From positions 719,256 to 783,255 of the forward strand of contig NZ_LMFQ01000024.1 of the NCBI RefSeq assembly GCF_001426905.1: a DNA stretch of 64,000 bases, read 5' to 3'. The DNA comes from Caulobacter sp. Root1455. Its GTDB lineage: Bacteria; Pseudomonadota; Alphaproteobacteria; Caulobacterales; Caulobacteraceae. This document shows positions 41,764 through 50,638 of the stretch, piece by piece. Both the position numbers and the translations under genes were made by a program. Under the pieces are notes generated by a model. That model had not been told where the DNA came from, made no database searches, and saw nothing but the letters and a program-made list of their open reading frames with translations. Each line of letters begins with the position of its first letter. The first letter of the stretch is position 1.

Positions 41764-44109
41764 TCAGGCTCTCCGAAGTTGGCCGTCGCGCACCGTCAGG
41801 CGAACGCGCTGGCCCTTCTTGATGTCGAGATCGATCACTGATCCGCCATAGCGCACATGGTGGCGACCATCGGCGGCGGCGGTGAACACCGCCGCCTCCA
41901 GCTTGCCGCGCGTCCAGGTCACGTCGACACCGACCGCGCCCCTGGCCCTCAGGCCGGTCAGGCGTCCGGTCGGCCAGGCCGATGGCAGGGCCGGCAACAG
42001 CAGGATCTGGTCGTTGCGGCTCTGCAGGATCATCTCGGTCATGCCCGAGGTCCCGCCGAAATTGCCGTCGATCTGGAACGGCGGGTGGGCGTCGAACATG
42101 TTGGGATAGGTCCGCTCGGGACCCAGCAGCAGCGACAGGATCTTGTGGGCCCGGTCGCCGTCGCCCAGCCGCGACCACAGGTTCAGCCGCCAGGCGATGG
42201 CCCAGCCGGTCGAGATGTCGCCCCGGGTGTTCAGCGAGACCTTGGCCGCGTCGGCCAGTTTGGGCGTGGTGTCGACGGCGATCTGGTCGCTGGGGAACAC
42301 GCCGTACAGGTGCGAGACGTGGCGGTGATGGATGTCGGTGGCGTCGGCGTCCCAGTCCTCCTGCCACTCCTGCAGCTGGCCGTCCTTGCCGATCTTGTAG
42401 GGGGCCAGCTTGTCGCGCGCGGTCGCCAGCTCGGCGGAGAAGTCGGCGTCGGTTCCCAGGATGGCGGCGGCCTTGATGCAGGCGGTGAACAGGTCGCGGA
42501 TGATCGCCTGGTCCATGGTCGGACCGGCCACCAGGGACGAGCCGTGGCCGTGGCTGTTCTCCGGCGAGATCGACGGATTGGTCACCAGCTTGCCCGACTT
42601 GGGATCGACCACCAGGGCGTCAAGGAAGAACAGGGCCGCGCCGCGCATCAGCGGATAGACGTCGGCCAGGTAGGCGCGGTCGCGGTTGTAGTCGTAGTGA
42701 TCCCACAGGTGCTTGCAGAGCCAGGCCCCGCCCGTCGGCCACACCCCGAACTTGGCGCCGTCGATCGGCCCGCTGGCCCGCCACAGGTCGGTGTTGTGGT
42801 GTGTGACCCAGCCGCGGGCGTTGTACATCACCTTGGCCGTGCGCGCGCCGGTGACCGACAGGTCGCGGACCATCTCGATCAGCGGCTTGACGCACTCGGC
42901 CAGGCCCGTCGGTTCGGCCGGCCAGTAGTTCATCTCGGTGTTGATGTTGATCGTGTACTTGCCGCCCCAGGGCGGCGAGGTCTGGTCGTTCCAGATCCCC
43001 TGCAGGTTGGCGGCCTGGCCGCCGGGACGCGAGCAGGCGATCAGCAGGTAGCGGCCGTACTGATAGTACAGCGCCGCCAGGGCCGGGTCGTCGGTGGTCT
43101 GTGAGACCTTGATGCGCTCGTCGGTCGGCTTCAGCGCCGCCGTGGTGGTCCCGAAATCGACGCTGACCCGCCGAAACATGGCCCGGTGATCGGCTTGGTG
43201 GGTCGCCAGCAGGGCTTGCCACCGCTTGGTCGAGGCCTGGGCCAGCACCGCGCGGTTGGTCGCCGTCGGATCACCGCCCACGTCGTCGAAGCGGCGATAG
43301 CTGGTGGCGGCGGCGATCAGCAGCACGACCTCGTCTGCCCCGGCGACCGACAGCACGCCCTCCCTGGCGGTCAGGGTCCCGCCCTTGTTGAGCACCCGCA
43401 CGCGGCACTCGAACCTCAGTTGGGCGGCGATGCCTTGCTGGGTGTCGTTGGCGCCGGCCAGGACCAGGGTGTCGCGGCCCTCGATGCTGGAGACCGGCTT
43501 GGATTTCAGCGGACTGTCGAAGGCCAGGTCCACCGTGATCGCCCTGCCCCTGTCGGCGCTCAGCCGCACGGCGATGACCCGGTCGGGATAGCTGCCGATG
43601 ACCTGCCGCGTGTAGCCCGTTCCGCCGACCTTGAAGCGGGTCGTGGCGATCGCGCCGTCCAGGTCGAGCTCGCGGACATAGTCCGTCGGCTGGCCGTCGA
43701 GGCCCGGGAACGTCAGCTTCAGGTCGCCGATCGTCTGGTAGGCCATCTGGCGCTTGGGCGTGGCCATGAAGCGGGCGTCGGCGATCTCGGTCGCCTTGGC
43801 GTAGTCGCCGGCGTCGATCAGCGCCCGGATCTCCGGCAGGGCCTTCAACGCCTCGGGATTGGCCGGATCGTAGGGCCCGCCCGCCCACAGGGTGTCTTCG
43901 TTCAACTGCAGGCGCTCGGCCGCCACGCCGCCGAACACCATCGCGCCCATGCGGCCCGATCCCACCGGCAGGGCCTCCACCCATTCCTGGGCCGGCTGGC
44001 GGTACCAGAGGCGCAACGGCGAGGTCGGAGCCGCTCCCCGGGCTTGCGCGAAGCCGCCGCTGGCGGCGCCGGCCGCGAGGGCCAACGTGGTTCTACGGGT
44101 CAGCCGCAT
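41764..44109 (-). CDS. Secreted glycoside hydrolase family 95 enzyme
   Basis: A 781-residue exported enzyme with a twin-arginine-type signal (LTRRTTLALAAGAASGG). It has the GH95 outline: an N-terminal beta-sandwich beginning WYRQPAQEWVEALPVGSGRMGAMVFGG, a helical linker, and an (alpha/alpha)6 barrel with NINTEMNYWPAEPTGLAEC, TNPSISPENSHG and DGNFGGTSGMTEM. GH95 enzymes include alpha-L-fucosidases and alpha-L-galactosidases; the EMNYWP and PENSHG sequences contain the active-site region. In this operon, removal of fucose or L-galactose from pectic side chains is likely. ATG 44109 with GAGGACC upstream. Confidence 0.9.
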   Translation of the reverse strand: MRLTRRTTLALAAGAASGGFAQARGAAPTSPLRLWYRQPAQEWVEALPVGSGRMGAMVFGGVAAERLQLNEDTLWAGGPYDPANPEALKALPEIRALIDAGDYAKATEIADARFMATPKRQMAYQTIGDLKLTFPGLDGQPTDYVRELDLDGAIATTRFKVGGTGYTRQVIGSYPDRVIAVRLSADRGRAITVDLAFDSPLKSKPVSSIEGRDTLVLAGANDTQQGIAAQLRFECRVRVLNKGGTLTAREGVLSVAGADEVVLLIAAATSYRRFDDVGGDPTATNRAVLAQASTKRWQALLATHQADHRAMFRRVSVDFGTTTAALKPTDERIKVSQTTDDPALAALYYQYGRYLLIACSRPGGQAANLQGIWNDQTSPPWGGKYTININTEMNYWPAEPTGLAECVKPLIEMVRDLSVTGARTAKVMYNARGWVTHHNTDLWRASGPIDGAKFGVWPTGGAWLCKHLWDHYDYNRDRAYLADVYPLMRGAALFFLDALVVDPKSGKLVTNPSISPENSHGHGSSLVAGPTMDQAIIRDLFTACIKAAAILGTDADFSAELATARDKLAPYKIGKDGQLQEWQEDWDADATDIHHRHVSHLYGVFPSDQIAVDTTPKLADAAKVSLNTRGDISTGWAIAWRLNLWSRLGDGDRAHKILSLLLGPERTYPNMFDAHPPFQIDGNFGGTSGMTEMILQSRNDQILLLPALPSAWPTGRLTGLRARGAVGVDVTWTRGKLEAAVFTAAADGRHHVRYGGSVIDLDIKKGQRVRLTVRDGQLRRA

Positions 44110-44131
44110 GGCGAGGTCCTCGGAAGGCAAA

Positions 44132-45031
44132 CTAGGGGATCAGAAACCGGCGCAGGGCCGGAACGGCCTTGGCCAGGTCGGCGGTGACGATGGTCGCGAA
44201 ATAGTCCGCGCCGGTCTCGCCCAGGTGGGTGTAGTCGAACGACAGCTTGGCCTGGCCCATCGGTTCGACGGCGGCGTTATTCTGGACGTTCGGCGCGGCG
44301 GCGGCGGTCGGCGCGCCGCTCGCTCCGGGCGCGGGCGTGCCGGCCGCGATCGTCGTGCCCGTCCTGGCCGCCTCCAGCACGTGGGCGGGCGGCGGGGTCT
44401 GCGCGAAGCGCGCGGCCTCGGCCGCGCCCATGGCCTGGACGGCCGCGGAGCTGTCGGCGTGCAGGTCGACCAGCGGCGCGCCGGTCTCGGCGGCGACCTT
44501 GCGGGTCGCCTCGGCCCAGGGCCCCAGGTCGTCGACCAACTTGCCGTCCTTGAACTGGCGGCGGGTCAGCGGGGTCACCAGCACCGGCTTGCCGCCGGCC
44601 GCCCGGATCTCGTCGACATAGGCCTTCAGATTGGCCGGGAATTCGACGGCCAGGTCGGTCGACCGGCCGGGCTTGCCGGGCTGGTCGTTGTGGCCGAACT
44701 GAACCAGCACATAGGTGTCGTTGAAGCCGCCCGACTTGATCTCGTTCAGCGCCAAGGCCCACGACCCTTCCGTCCGATAGTTGCCGCTGCTGCGGCCGCC
44801 TCGGGCCAGATTGATGCAGGCGGCGAACGAGGTCACGTGCTTAGCGCAGAAACTGGGACCCCAGCCGCCCTGCACCGCCGTGGTCGAGTCGCCGACCAGC
44901 ACGATCTTGATCGCGTTGAAGTGCGGCGGCGGGTTGGGAACGGGCGTCTGGGCCTGGGCGCCCGAGGCGGCGACAAACGGGCCGACCACAAGGCAGGAGG
45001 CGAGAAGCAGGGCCGAAAAGCGCATGGACAT
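44132..45031 (-). CDS. Rhamnogalacturonan acetylesterase (CE12-type SGNH hydrolase)
   Basis: Deacetylates rhamnogalacturonan I. The 299-residue exported protein (signal peptide about 1-30) has all four SGNH blocks: VLVGDSTTA (Ser), NLARGGRSS (Gly), VQFGHND (Asn) and FDYTHLGETGADYFA (Asp/His). A 60-residue alanine/proline-rich insertion lies between the third and fourth blocks (HVLEAARTGTTIAAGTPAPGAS region), which makes it longer than the fungal enzymes. Start could be ATG 45031 or ATG 45025. It is the first gene of the five-gene pectin operon, about 60 bp beyond a terminator that separates it from the receptor upstream. Confidence 0.92.
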   Translation of the reverse strand: MSMRFSALLLASCLVVGPFVAASGAQAQTPVPNPPPHFNAIKIVLVGDSTTAVQGGWGPSFCAKHVTSFAACINLARGGRSSGNYRTEGSWALALNEIKSGGFNDTYVLVQFGHNDQPGKPGRSTDLAVEFPANLKAYVDEIRAAGGKPVLVTPLTRRQFKDGKLVDDLGPWAEATRKVAAETGAPLVDLHADSSAAVQAMGAAEAARFAQTPPPAHVLEAARTGTTIAAGTPAPGASGAPTAAAAPNVQNNAAVEPMGQAKLSFDYTHLGETGADYFATIVTADLAKAVPALRRFLIP

Positions 45032-45088
45032 CACTCTGGGCAACGACGGGTTCGGCCGCCCTCGCGCCGGGCGGCCCGAAAGAAAGGC

Positions 45089-45119
45089 GGCGGACAGCCG
45101 GGAAGGCCGGCTGTCCGCC
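45089..45119 (-). terminator. Terminator after the TonB-dependent receptor gene
   Basis: A perfect 13-bp stem, GGCGGACAGCCGG (45089-45101) and CCGGCTGTCCGCC (45107-45119), with a 5-nt loop. Read on the minus strand it is followed by GCCTTTCTTTC. It lies between the receptor stop (45243) and the acetylesterase start (45031), so the operon below probably has its own promoter. Confidence 0.75.
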
Positions 45120-45242
45120 TAAGTCACCGCGGGAGGCGGCTTAGAAACCGTGGACGATCGACTCGCGCCGCGCGGCGACGATCCACGGGTCGGCCGCGAT
45201 CGGCCCGGCGCGGGCGCCGGTCGACCGCGGGCCGAAACGGGG

Positions 45243-48200
45243 TCAGTACTTGTAACGAATGCCGATCCGGTAGTTCGGACCCGATCCGCCGTACGAGAGG
45301 ACGACCGGATCGGCGAACGTGAACCGCGAGGACATCTCGTTGGTGATGTTCAGCGCCTCGAAGGTGATGCTGACCTTCTCGATCGGTTGGTAGCGCGCCG
45401 AGAAGTCGACGTTGGTGGTGGCCTTGGCCCCGTCGAACTCGTTGATCAGCGGAGAGTCGCAAGCCGCGCCGCTCGCCTGCAGGCCCGGGTCGCAGTTGCC
45501 GGCCCCGACGGGGTACTTGGTGTAGTACTCGGCGCGGTGGGCCACCGAGACGCGGGCGTTGAACTTCTCGGTCTCGTAGTAGAGCGTGAAATTCAGGCCC
45601 TCGGGCGAAGCGCCCAGCCACGGCGCCTTGCCGTAGACCGGAGCCTTCAGGACCGCCCCGGTCGTGGCGTTCACGTTGCCCGGATCCAGGATGTAGGTCA
45701 GCTCGGTGTCCAGCTTGGTGGCGTTGAACTGGACGCCCAGGTTCTTGAAGTACCAGGGCAGGAAGGTCAGGTCCTGCTGGTAGTTGAATTCCCAACCCTG
45801 CAGGACGCCGCCCGGCGCGTCGCGGACCTGACGAGCGAGGAAGGGATTGTTGGCGTCGATATAGGCGCGGCGGAAAACGTCGCCGCCGGTCGTGCCGGGG
45901 AAACCCAGCTTCAGCGCTTCGATCGCCTCGGGGTCGAGGAATTCCGACAGCGGGGCTTCGTAGAAGATCGTCTGCGGGTACGACGAGATGTCCTTGCGGA
46001 AATAGCCCAGGCTGATCAGGCCGCCCGGTGTGAAGTACCATTCGGCCGCCACGTCGTAGGCCTTGCCGCGGAACGGCGACAGCTTGGGATTGCCCACAGT
46101 CAGGGTGCCCCCGGTGCTCGAGCCGTCGCTCGGGACGCTGATGCCGGTCACCGCCGGCGACAGGTTGCCCAGCAGCGGGCGGGCCATGACCTTGGCCGCC
46201 GCGGCGCGGATGTAGAAGTTGTGGAAGGCCTCGAACGTCACGTTGCCCGCGGGCAGCGTGTCGTCATAGCTGTTGGCGCCGTAGATCGGCCGGCCAGCGG
46301 TCGTCTCGCCCTGGGCGTTCACCTCGGTGTGGGCCTGGCGGACGCCGACATTGCCCGACAGGCGGCGGCCGTCCAGGACATCGTAGTTGAAGTTGAACTG
46401 CGCGTAGTAGGCGTAGTTGTCCTCGGTCACGCCGAACGAGGCCGAGCGGTTGCGCTTCCGGGTGATGCGGAAGTCGCCGTACTTGTTGATGCAGTTGCAG
46501 TCGAAGTCGAAGACGCTGTCGAAGGCTTCCAGGCTGGGCGCGAAGAAGCTGGTGGTCGTGCCTTGCGGCACTTCCAGGCCGTCGCCGAAGTTCACGACCC
46601 GGCCCAGGGACGCGATGCTGACGCCGGCCTCCTTCTCGGTCGGGTTCAGGAGGTCGCTGTTGCGTTCGAACTGGTTGGTGGTGAACTCGAACTTGCGGCC
46701 GGTGCCGCCGAACTGGACCGACCAGTTGTCGTCCAACTCGTAGGTGAAGTCCGCCTTCAGGCCCTTGTAGGTGTTCTCCGTCGTGCGCTTGTAATTGCGC
46801 ATGCCCGAAAAGCCTTTGATGATCCCCCACTTGTTGGGATCGGCGGCGTTGAAGCCGGCGTCGAACCGGGGCATGCCGTTGGCGCCGCGCTCGTCGAAGA
46901 TGAACGGTTCCGGCGCGTCCATGTAGTTGAACTCGACCAGGGTGCCCTGGTTTTCGTTCGTCGACTCCGACATGCCGGCGCTGAATTGGCCGCGGAAGCG
47001 GTCGCTGAACTCGTGCGTCAGGTCGAACGACACCTGGCGGAAGTCAGTGGTGTAGGCGCCGCGGTCGGCGGCCGAGCGCCAGTCGACGTTGCCCAGCTTC
47101 AGGTACTCGGCGTTCTGGCCCACGACCTCGGCGTCGAGCAGCTTGACCGACGGACGGCCGATCAGGTCGCCGCGGAACGGCAGCGACGCGGCTGGCCCGG
47201 CGTAACCCGGCGAAGTCGGGTTGGTGTAGTACTCGTACGGATCGAGATTGTAGGGGCTGTAGCTGAAGCTGTAGCCGGGGAGCGGCGTCGTGCCGTACAG
47301 CGACTGGCCGCAATCCTGGCCGGGGTTCAGCTCGGTTTCGGCGGCGAAGGTGCAGGCGCCCGGATAGAGCGCGCGGCGCTGGGCGGCCGTCATGGCCGTG
47401 CCGGCGCGGGCGGTGGCCGTGGGCACGTTGGCCCCGTAGGAATAGCTGGCGTTGGTGTTGTTGCGGTTCAGGCCGACCGGCGAGAGACCGTAGTTGGTCG
47501 TCGTGCTTTCGAAGCGCGAATACAGCGCGTCGACCGTCAGGCGGGTGCGTTCGCTGATCTGCACCTGGAACGCGGCGGTCAGGCCCAGGCGCTCGGTGTC
47601 GACGTCCTTTTCATTCAGCGTCGGCAGGGCCGGGAAGCGGATCAGCGAGTCGTTGCAGCCCGACGTCGTCGGGGTCAGGGCGGAGACCGGTTGGCCCGCC
47701 GTGGCCGCGCAGTTCGGATAGAGCTTGGCGTAGGCGGCCGGGTCCGAACCGGTCATTTCGGCATAGGCGGCCGGGTTGGCCAGCGGGTCGTAGTAATTGG
47801 CCGCATTGGCCTTGTAGGCGTCGAGCGCCGCGCCCGTCAGGGTGGTCGGAATCAGGGCGCTGAACACCGTGCCGGTCGGCGCGGCGAAGCCGGCGCGGCC
47901 GGGCAGTTCGTTGCCGGTCCAGGTCGAGCCGCGATAGGTGTAGTCGGCCGAACCGCCGCCCCGGGCATAGTTGTCGTCAACCGACTTGCGCTTGGCGTAG
48001 GCGCCCGAGACCAGCAGACCGACCTTGCCGTCGAACCAGCGGTCCGAAGCCAGCACGGTGAAGCGCGGGCTGTGGGTCTTGCCGTTCTCGTAATACGAGT
48101 CCTCGGCCGAGGCGGCGAAGGCGCCGTTCTTGTAGTCGAAGGGCTTGCCGGTGATCAGGTCAACGGTGGCGCCCAGCGAGCCCTCGTCGGCTTCGGCCGA

Positions 48201-48719
48201 CGACGACTTGCGCACCCGCACCGAGCTGAACAGCTCCGAGGCGAAGGCGTTGAAGTCGAACGCGCGCGAGCGGTTGGGGCTGGCGCCGGCGTCGTTGTTG
48301 GCGCCGGTGGACAGCGCTTCCATGTTGTTGATCCGCACCCGGCTGAAGTCGCCGCTCAGGCCGCGGACGCTGATCGTGCGCCCTTCGCCGTTGTCGCGGT
48401 CGATCGAGATGCCGGGCAGGCGCTGCAGGGATTCGGCTAGGTTCGAGTCCGGGAAATCGGCGATGTCCTCGGCGTTGATGGCGTCGAGCATGACGTCCGA
48501 GGTCTTCTTGGTCTCCATCGCGCTGCGCAGCGAGGCGCGGTAGCCCGTGACGACGACCTCGTCGATCACGGTCTCGGCGGCGGCGGTCTGAGCGGTTTGG
48601 GCCTGGGCCGCGGTCGCCGCGAGGCCGATCGAGAACCCGGCCGTCAGCGCGGCCGTCAGCGCCAGGCGCGACGAATTGCGCAGCAGGGCGCAGGTGTGCG
48701 GATGCGTGGACTTAGTCAT
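45243..48719 (-). CDS. TonB-dependent outer-membrane receptor, pectin locus
   Basis: A 1158-residue outer-membrane transporter. A signal peptide ends near residue 41 (ATAAQA), a TonB box follows (IDEVVVTGYR), then the plug (SLQRLPGISIDRDNGEGRTISVRGLSGDFSRVRINNMEAL), and a long 22-strand barrel ending with the aromatic terminus YRIGIRYKY. The plug is the Caulobacter/Xanthomonas carbohydrate-type form with a VRKSSSAEADEGSLGATVDL segment. Position at the head of the pectin operon suggests uptake of oligogalacturonides or rhamnogalacturonan fragments (inference). A LacI-type palindrome lies 63-76 bp upstream. Divergent from the FecI-like sigma factor. Confidence 0.92.
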   Translation of the reverse strand: MTKSTHPHTCALLRNSSRLALTAALTAGFSIGLAATAAQAQTAQTAAAETVIDEVVVTGYRASLRSAMETKKTSDVMLDAINAEDIADFPDSNLAESLQRLPGISIDRDNGEGRTISVRGLSGDFSRVRINNMEALSTGANNDAGASPNRSRAFDFNAFASELFSSVRVRKSSSAEADEGSLGATVDLITGKPFDYKNGAFAASAEDSYYENGKTHSPRFTVLASDRWFDGKVGLLVSGAYAKRKSVDDNYARGGGSADYTYRGSTWTGNELPGRAGFAAPTGTVFSALIPTTLTGAALDAYKANAANYYDPLANPAAYAEMTGSDPAAYAKLYPNCAATAGQPVSALTPTTSGCNDSLIRFPALPTLNEKDVDTERLGLTAAFQVQISERTRLTVDALYSRFESTTTNYGLSPVGLNRNNTNASYSYGANVPTATARAGTAMTAAQRRALYPGACTFAAETELNPGQDCGQSLYGTTPLPGYSFSYSPYNLDPYEYYTNPTSPGYAGPAASLPFRGDLIGRPSVKLLDAEVVGQNAEYLKLGNVDWRSAADRGAYTTDFRQVSFDLTHEFSDRFRGQFSAGMSESTNENQGTLVEFNYMDAPEPFIFDERGANGMPRFDAGFNAADPNKWGIIKGFSGMRNYKRTTENTYKGLKADFTYELDDNWSVQFGGTGRKFEFTTNQFERNSDLLNPTEKEAGVSIASLGRVVNFGDGLEVPQGTTTSFFAPSLEAFDSVFDFDCNCINKYGDFRITRKRNRSASFGVTEDNYAYYAQFNFNYDVLDGRRLSGNVGVRQAHTEVNAQGETTAGRPIYGANSYDDTLPAGNVTFEAFHNFYIRAAAAKVMARPLLGNLSPAVTGISVPSDGSSTGGTLTVGNPKLSPFRGKAYDVAAEWYFTPGGLISLGYFRKDISSYPQTIFYEAPLSEFLDPEAIEALKLGFPGTTGGDVFRRAYIDANNPFLARQVRDAPGGVLQGWEFNYQQDLTFLPWYFKNLGVQFNATKLDTELTYILDPGNVNATTGAVLKAPVYGKAPWLGASPEGLNFTLYYETEKFNARVSVAHRAEYYTKYPVGAGNCDPGLQASGAACDSPLINEFDGAKATTNVDFSARYQPIEKVSITFEALNITNEMSSRFTFADPVVLSYGGSGPNYRIGIRYKY

Positions 48720-49029
48720 GGACTCTTCCTCCCCAAGTTCGTCCCGGCGGTTCGTAAGCCGCCTTAATTGGCCCGGCCTTTTGTCACCGGTGTCATTAGG
48801 ATAGACATGGCAAGAACCTGGAGAAAAGAGGAAAAGTTAGCGGTATCATTCTAAAAACGGTGAATATTTTGCCTCTTTTCAGAACCACGGAAAACGACGT
48901 TTTCGCCGTGTTGATCCGCACAAAAAAGTTCGCCTCCCCCGCATTTTTTTCTGTTTCGGTTGATCGCGGGCCCGTTCCCTCCCATCGTCGTCGCCTCAAG
49001 AAAATGGCCGACGTGACTGGGGAGCACCG
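48720..49029. promoter_or_regulatory. Divergent control region, receptor / sigma factor
   Basis: A 310-bp gap without a gene, between two divergent starts. It contains the LacI-type palindrome TGTCACCGGTGTCA (48782-48795), then an unusually AT-rich 170-bp stretch with 9-bp inverted arms GAAAAGAGG (48823-48831) and CCTCTTTTC (48872-48880) and the palindrome GAAAACGACGTTTTC (48890-48904). A second CACCGGTG core lies across the sigma start (49025-49032). It is likely to hold both promoters and at least one operator. Confidence 0.6.
48782..48795. promoter_or_regulatory. LacI-type operator upstream of the receptor gene
   Basis: TGTCACCGGTGTCA is a 14-bp palindrome with one mismatched pair, centred 69 bp before the receptor ATG. 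A CG-centred palindrome of this size with TG...CA ends is typical of LacI-family regulators. It shares its ACCGGT centre with the third palindrome beside the local lacI gene. Confidence 0.55.
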
Positions 49030-49677
49030 GTGTTCGAGGCGAAGACGCCAAAGCTTCGAATCGTCGGGCCAAACAGCGTCAGGCCAGGGGAAGTCGGGCC
49101 AAAGGACGCCGCGAGAGGTCGGTGGCGCGATCGCCCGTCCTATTCGGCGACCTATGCCCGCGAGTGGCGCGACCTGTGCGCCTTCCTGCGCGCGCGGTTC
49201 GGCGCGGGCCCGCCCGATCCGGAGGACGTGGCTCAGCAGGCCTTCTTCAAGCTGGGCGAGCTGGAAGGCGCCGAACGGATCGAAAGCCCCCGGGCCTTCG
49301 TGTTCCGCGTGGCGATCAACCTGATGCTGGACGAACGCCGCAGCCTGGCCCGCGTCAGCCGGACCCTCGACGCCTCGGCGCCCCTGCTGGCGATCGACGC
49401 CGAGGAGACGCCCGACCTGGAGCGCACCCTGATCGCCAAGCAGCAGATGGGCCTGCTCGAAAAGGTCGTGCAGGGCCTGCCCGAGCGGCATCGTCGGTAC
49501 CTGCTGGCCAACCGGATGGACGGCCAGAGCTTCGTGGCGATCGCCGAGCGCTTCGGCGTCTCGCCATCGCTCGTCCGCAAGACCGTCGAGGAGGCGCTGG
49601 CCGTCTGCCAGCGCGCCCTGATCCATGGAACCGCCGATTATCGAGGACTCTCGCGTGAACGAAGCCGTGGATCCTGA
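49030..49677 (+). CDS. FecI-like ECF sigma factor
   Basis: A 215-residue extracytoplasmic-function sigma factor. Region 2 is WRDLCAFLRARFG to AFVFRVAINLMLDERR with the PEDVAQQAFFKL segment, and region 4 is GLPERHRRYLLANRMDGQSFVAIAERFGVSPSLVRKTVEEAL (helix-turn-helix). GTG 49030 has GGGGAG upstream. The unusually basic N-terminal 30 residues are not part of region 2. It is followed in overlap by an anti-sigma FecR-like gene and a receptor with an N-terminal signalling domain, the classic cell-surface signalling trio. Confidence 0.9.
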   Translation: MFEAKTPKLRIVGPNSVRPGEVGPKDAARGRWRDRPSYSATYAREWRDLCAFLRARFGAGPPDPEDVAQQAFFKLGELEGAERIESPRAFVFRVAINLMLDERRSLARVSRTLDASAPLLAIDAEETPDLERTLIAKQQMGLLEKVVQGLPERHRRYLLANRMDGQSFVAIAERFGVSPSLVRKTVEEALAVCQRALIHGTADYRGLSRERSRGS

Positions 49678-50638
49678 CTCGCCGATCGGCCAGACCGCCC
49701 GCGCCTGGGCCCTGGCGGTCGTGGGCGAGGACTTCCCGCCCGAGCGGTCGCGACTGCTGGGCGCCTGGCTGGACGCCGACCCGCTGCACCGTCGCGCCTA
49801 TGAACAGGCCGAGGGCGTGATCCTGATGCTGGGCGGCCTGGGCGCCTCTCTGGCCGCCCAGCCCGCCGCGCGTTCCATCGCGCCCCAAGGCCTTCGGTGG
49901 CGGGTCCCGGCCCTGGCCGCCGGCGGCCTGCTGGCGGCCTGCCTGGCCATCGCCGTCTTCGCCCTCCCCGCCCCGGCCTACGAGACCCGGCCGGGCGAAA
50001 CCCGCCAGATCGCCCTGAGCGACGGCAGCCAGGTCACCCTGGCCCCGGCGTCGCGTCTCCAGGCCGCCTCGCGCTGGCGGCCGCGCACGCTGGCGCTGGA
50101 GCATGGCGAAGCCTTCTTCGTCGTCGCTCACCAGAGCGGCCGTCCGTTCACGGTCCAGGCCGGAGACGCCATGGTCCGGGTCGTCGGGACGCGCTTCAAC
50201 GTCCATCACGGCGCCGATCAGGAGGTGCGGGTCGAGGTCGAACAGGGCGTCGTCCAGGTTTCGGATCGTCAGGAGCACCGCGCGGTCACGCTGCGCGCTG
50301 GCCAGACCGCGGTCGCCGACGCGCGCGGCCTCACCGTCGGCGTGCTGTCCCGGCCGGACCTGGCGGGCGGCTGGCGCCAGGGCCGCCTGGCCTACGAGGA
50401 CGCGCCGCTGGCCGAGGTCGTCGCCGATCTCAACCGCTACGGTCGGCGTCCGTTGACGATCGACTCGGCTTCGACGGCCCGGCTGAAGGTCACCGCCGCC
50501 TTCGACATCGCCCAGGCCGACCGCTTCGTCGCCGAACTGCCGCGCGTGCTGCCGGTGCGCCTGATCGCGGACGGTCGCGGCGGCCGGACCCTCGTCGCCG
50601 CCGAGCCGAAACGCGCGCCGGAGCCTCATGCCCGGTAA
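49655..50638 (+). CDS. FecR-family anti-sigma factor
   Basis: A 327-residue single-pass inner-membrane regulator. The N-terminal cytoplasmic part (ARAWALAVVGEDFPPERSRLLGAWL) holds the sigma, then a membrane helix (LAAGGLLAACLAIAVFAL, about residue 90), the periplasmic FecR domain (RQIALSDGSQVTLAPASRL and VVGTRFNVHHG) and a C-terminal DUF4974-like domain (LAYEDAPLAEVVADLNRYGRRPLTI) that contacts the receptor's signalling domain. GTG 49655 is preferred because CGAGGACT lies upstream; ATG 49625 has no ribosome site. It overlaps the sigma gene by 23 bp and the receptor gene by 11 bp. Confidence 0.85.
   Translation: MNEAVDPDSPIGQTARAWALAVVGEDFPPERSRLLGAWLDADPLHRRAYEQAEGVILMLGGLGASLAAQPAARSIAPQGLRWRVPALAAGGLLAACLAIAVFALPAPAYETRPGETRQIALSDGSQVTLAPASRLQAASRWRPRTLALEHGEAFFVVAHQSGRPFTVQAGDAMVRVVGTRFNVHHGADQEVRVEVEQGVVQVSDRQEHRAVTLRAGQTAVADARGLTVGVLSRPDLAGGWRQGRLAYEDAPLAEVVADLNRYGRRPLTIDSASTARLKVTAAFDIAQADRFVAELPRVLPVRLIADGRGGRTLVAAEPKRAPEPHAR

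Noticed and set aside
48720..49029. A replication origin or attachment site in the AT-rich block
   Set aside because: No DnaA-box cluster, integrase gene or tRNA lies near; divergent promoters explain the AT content better.
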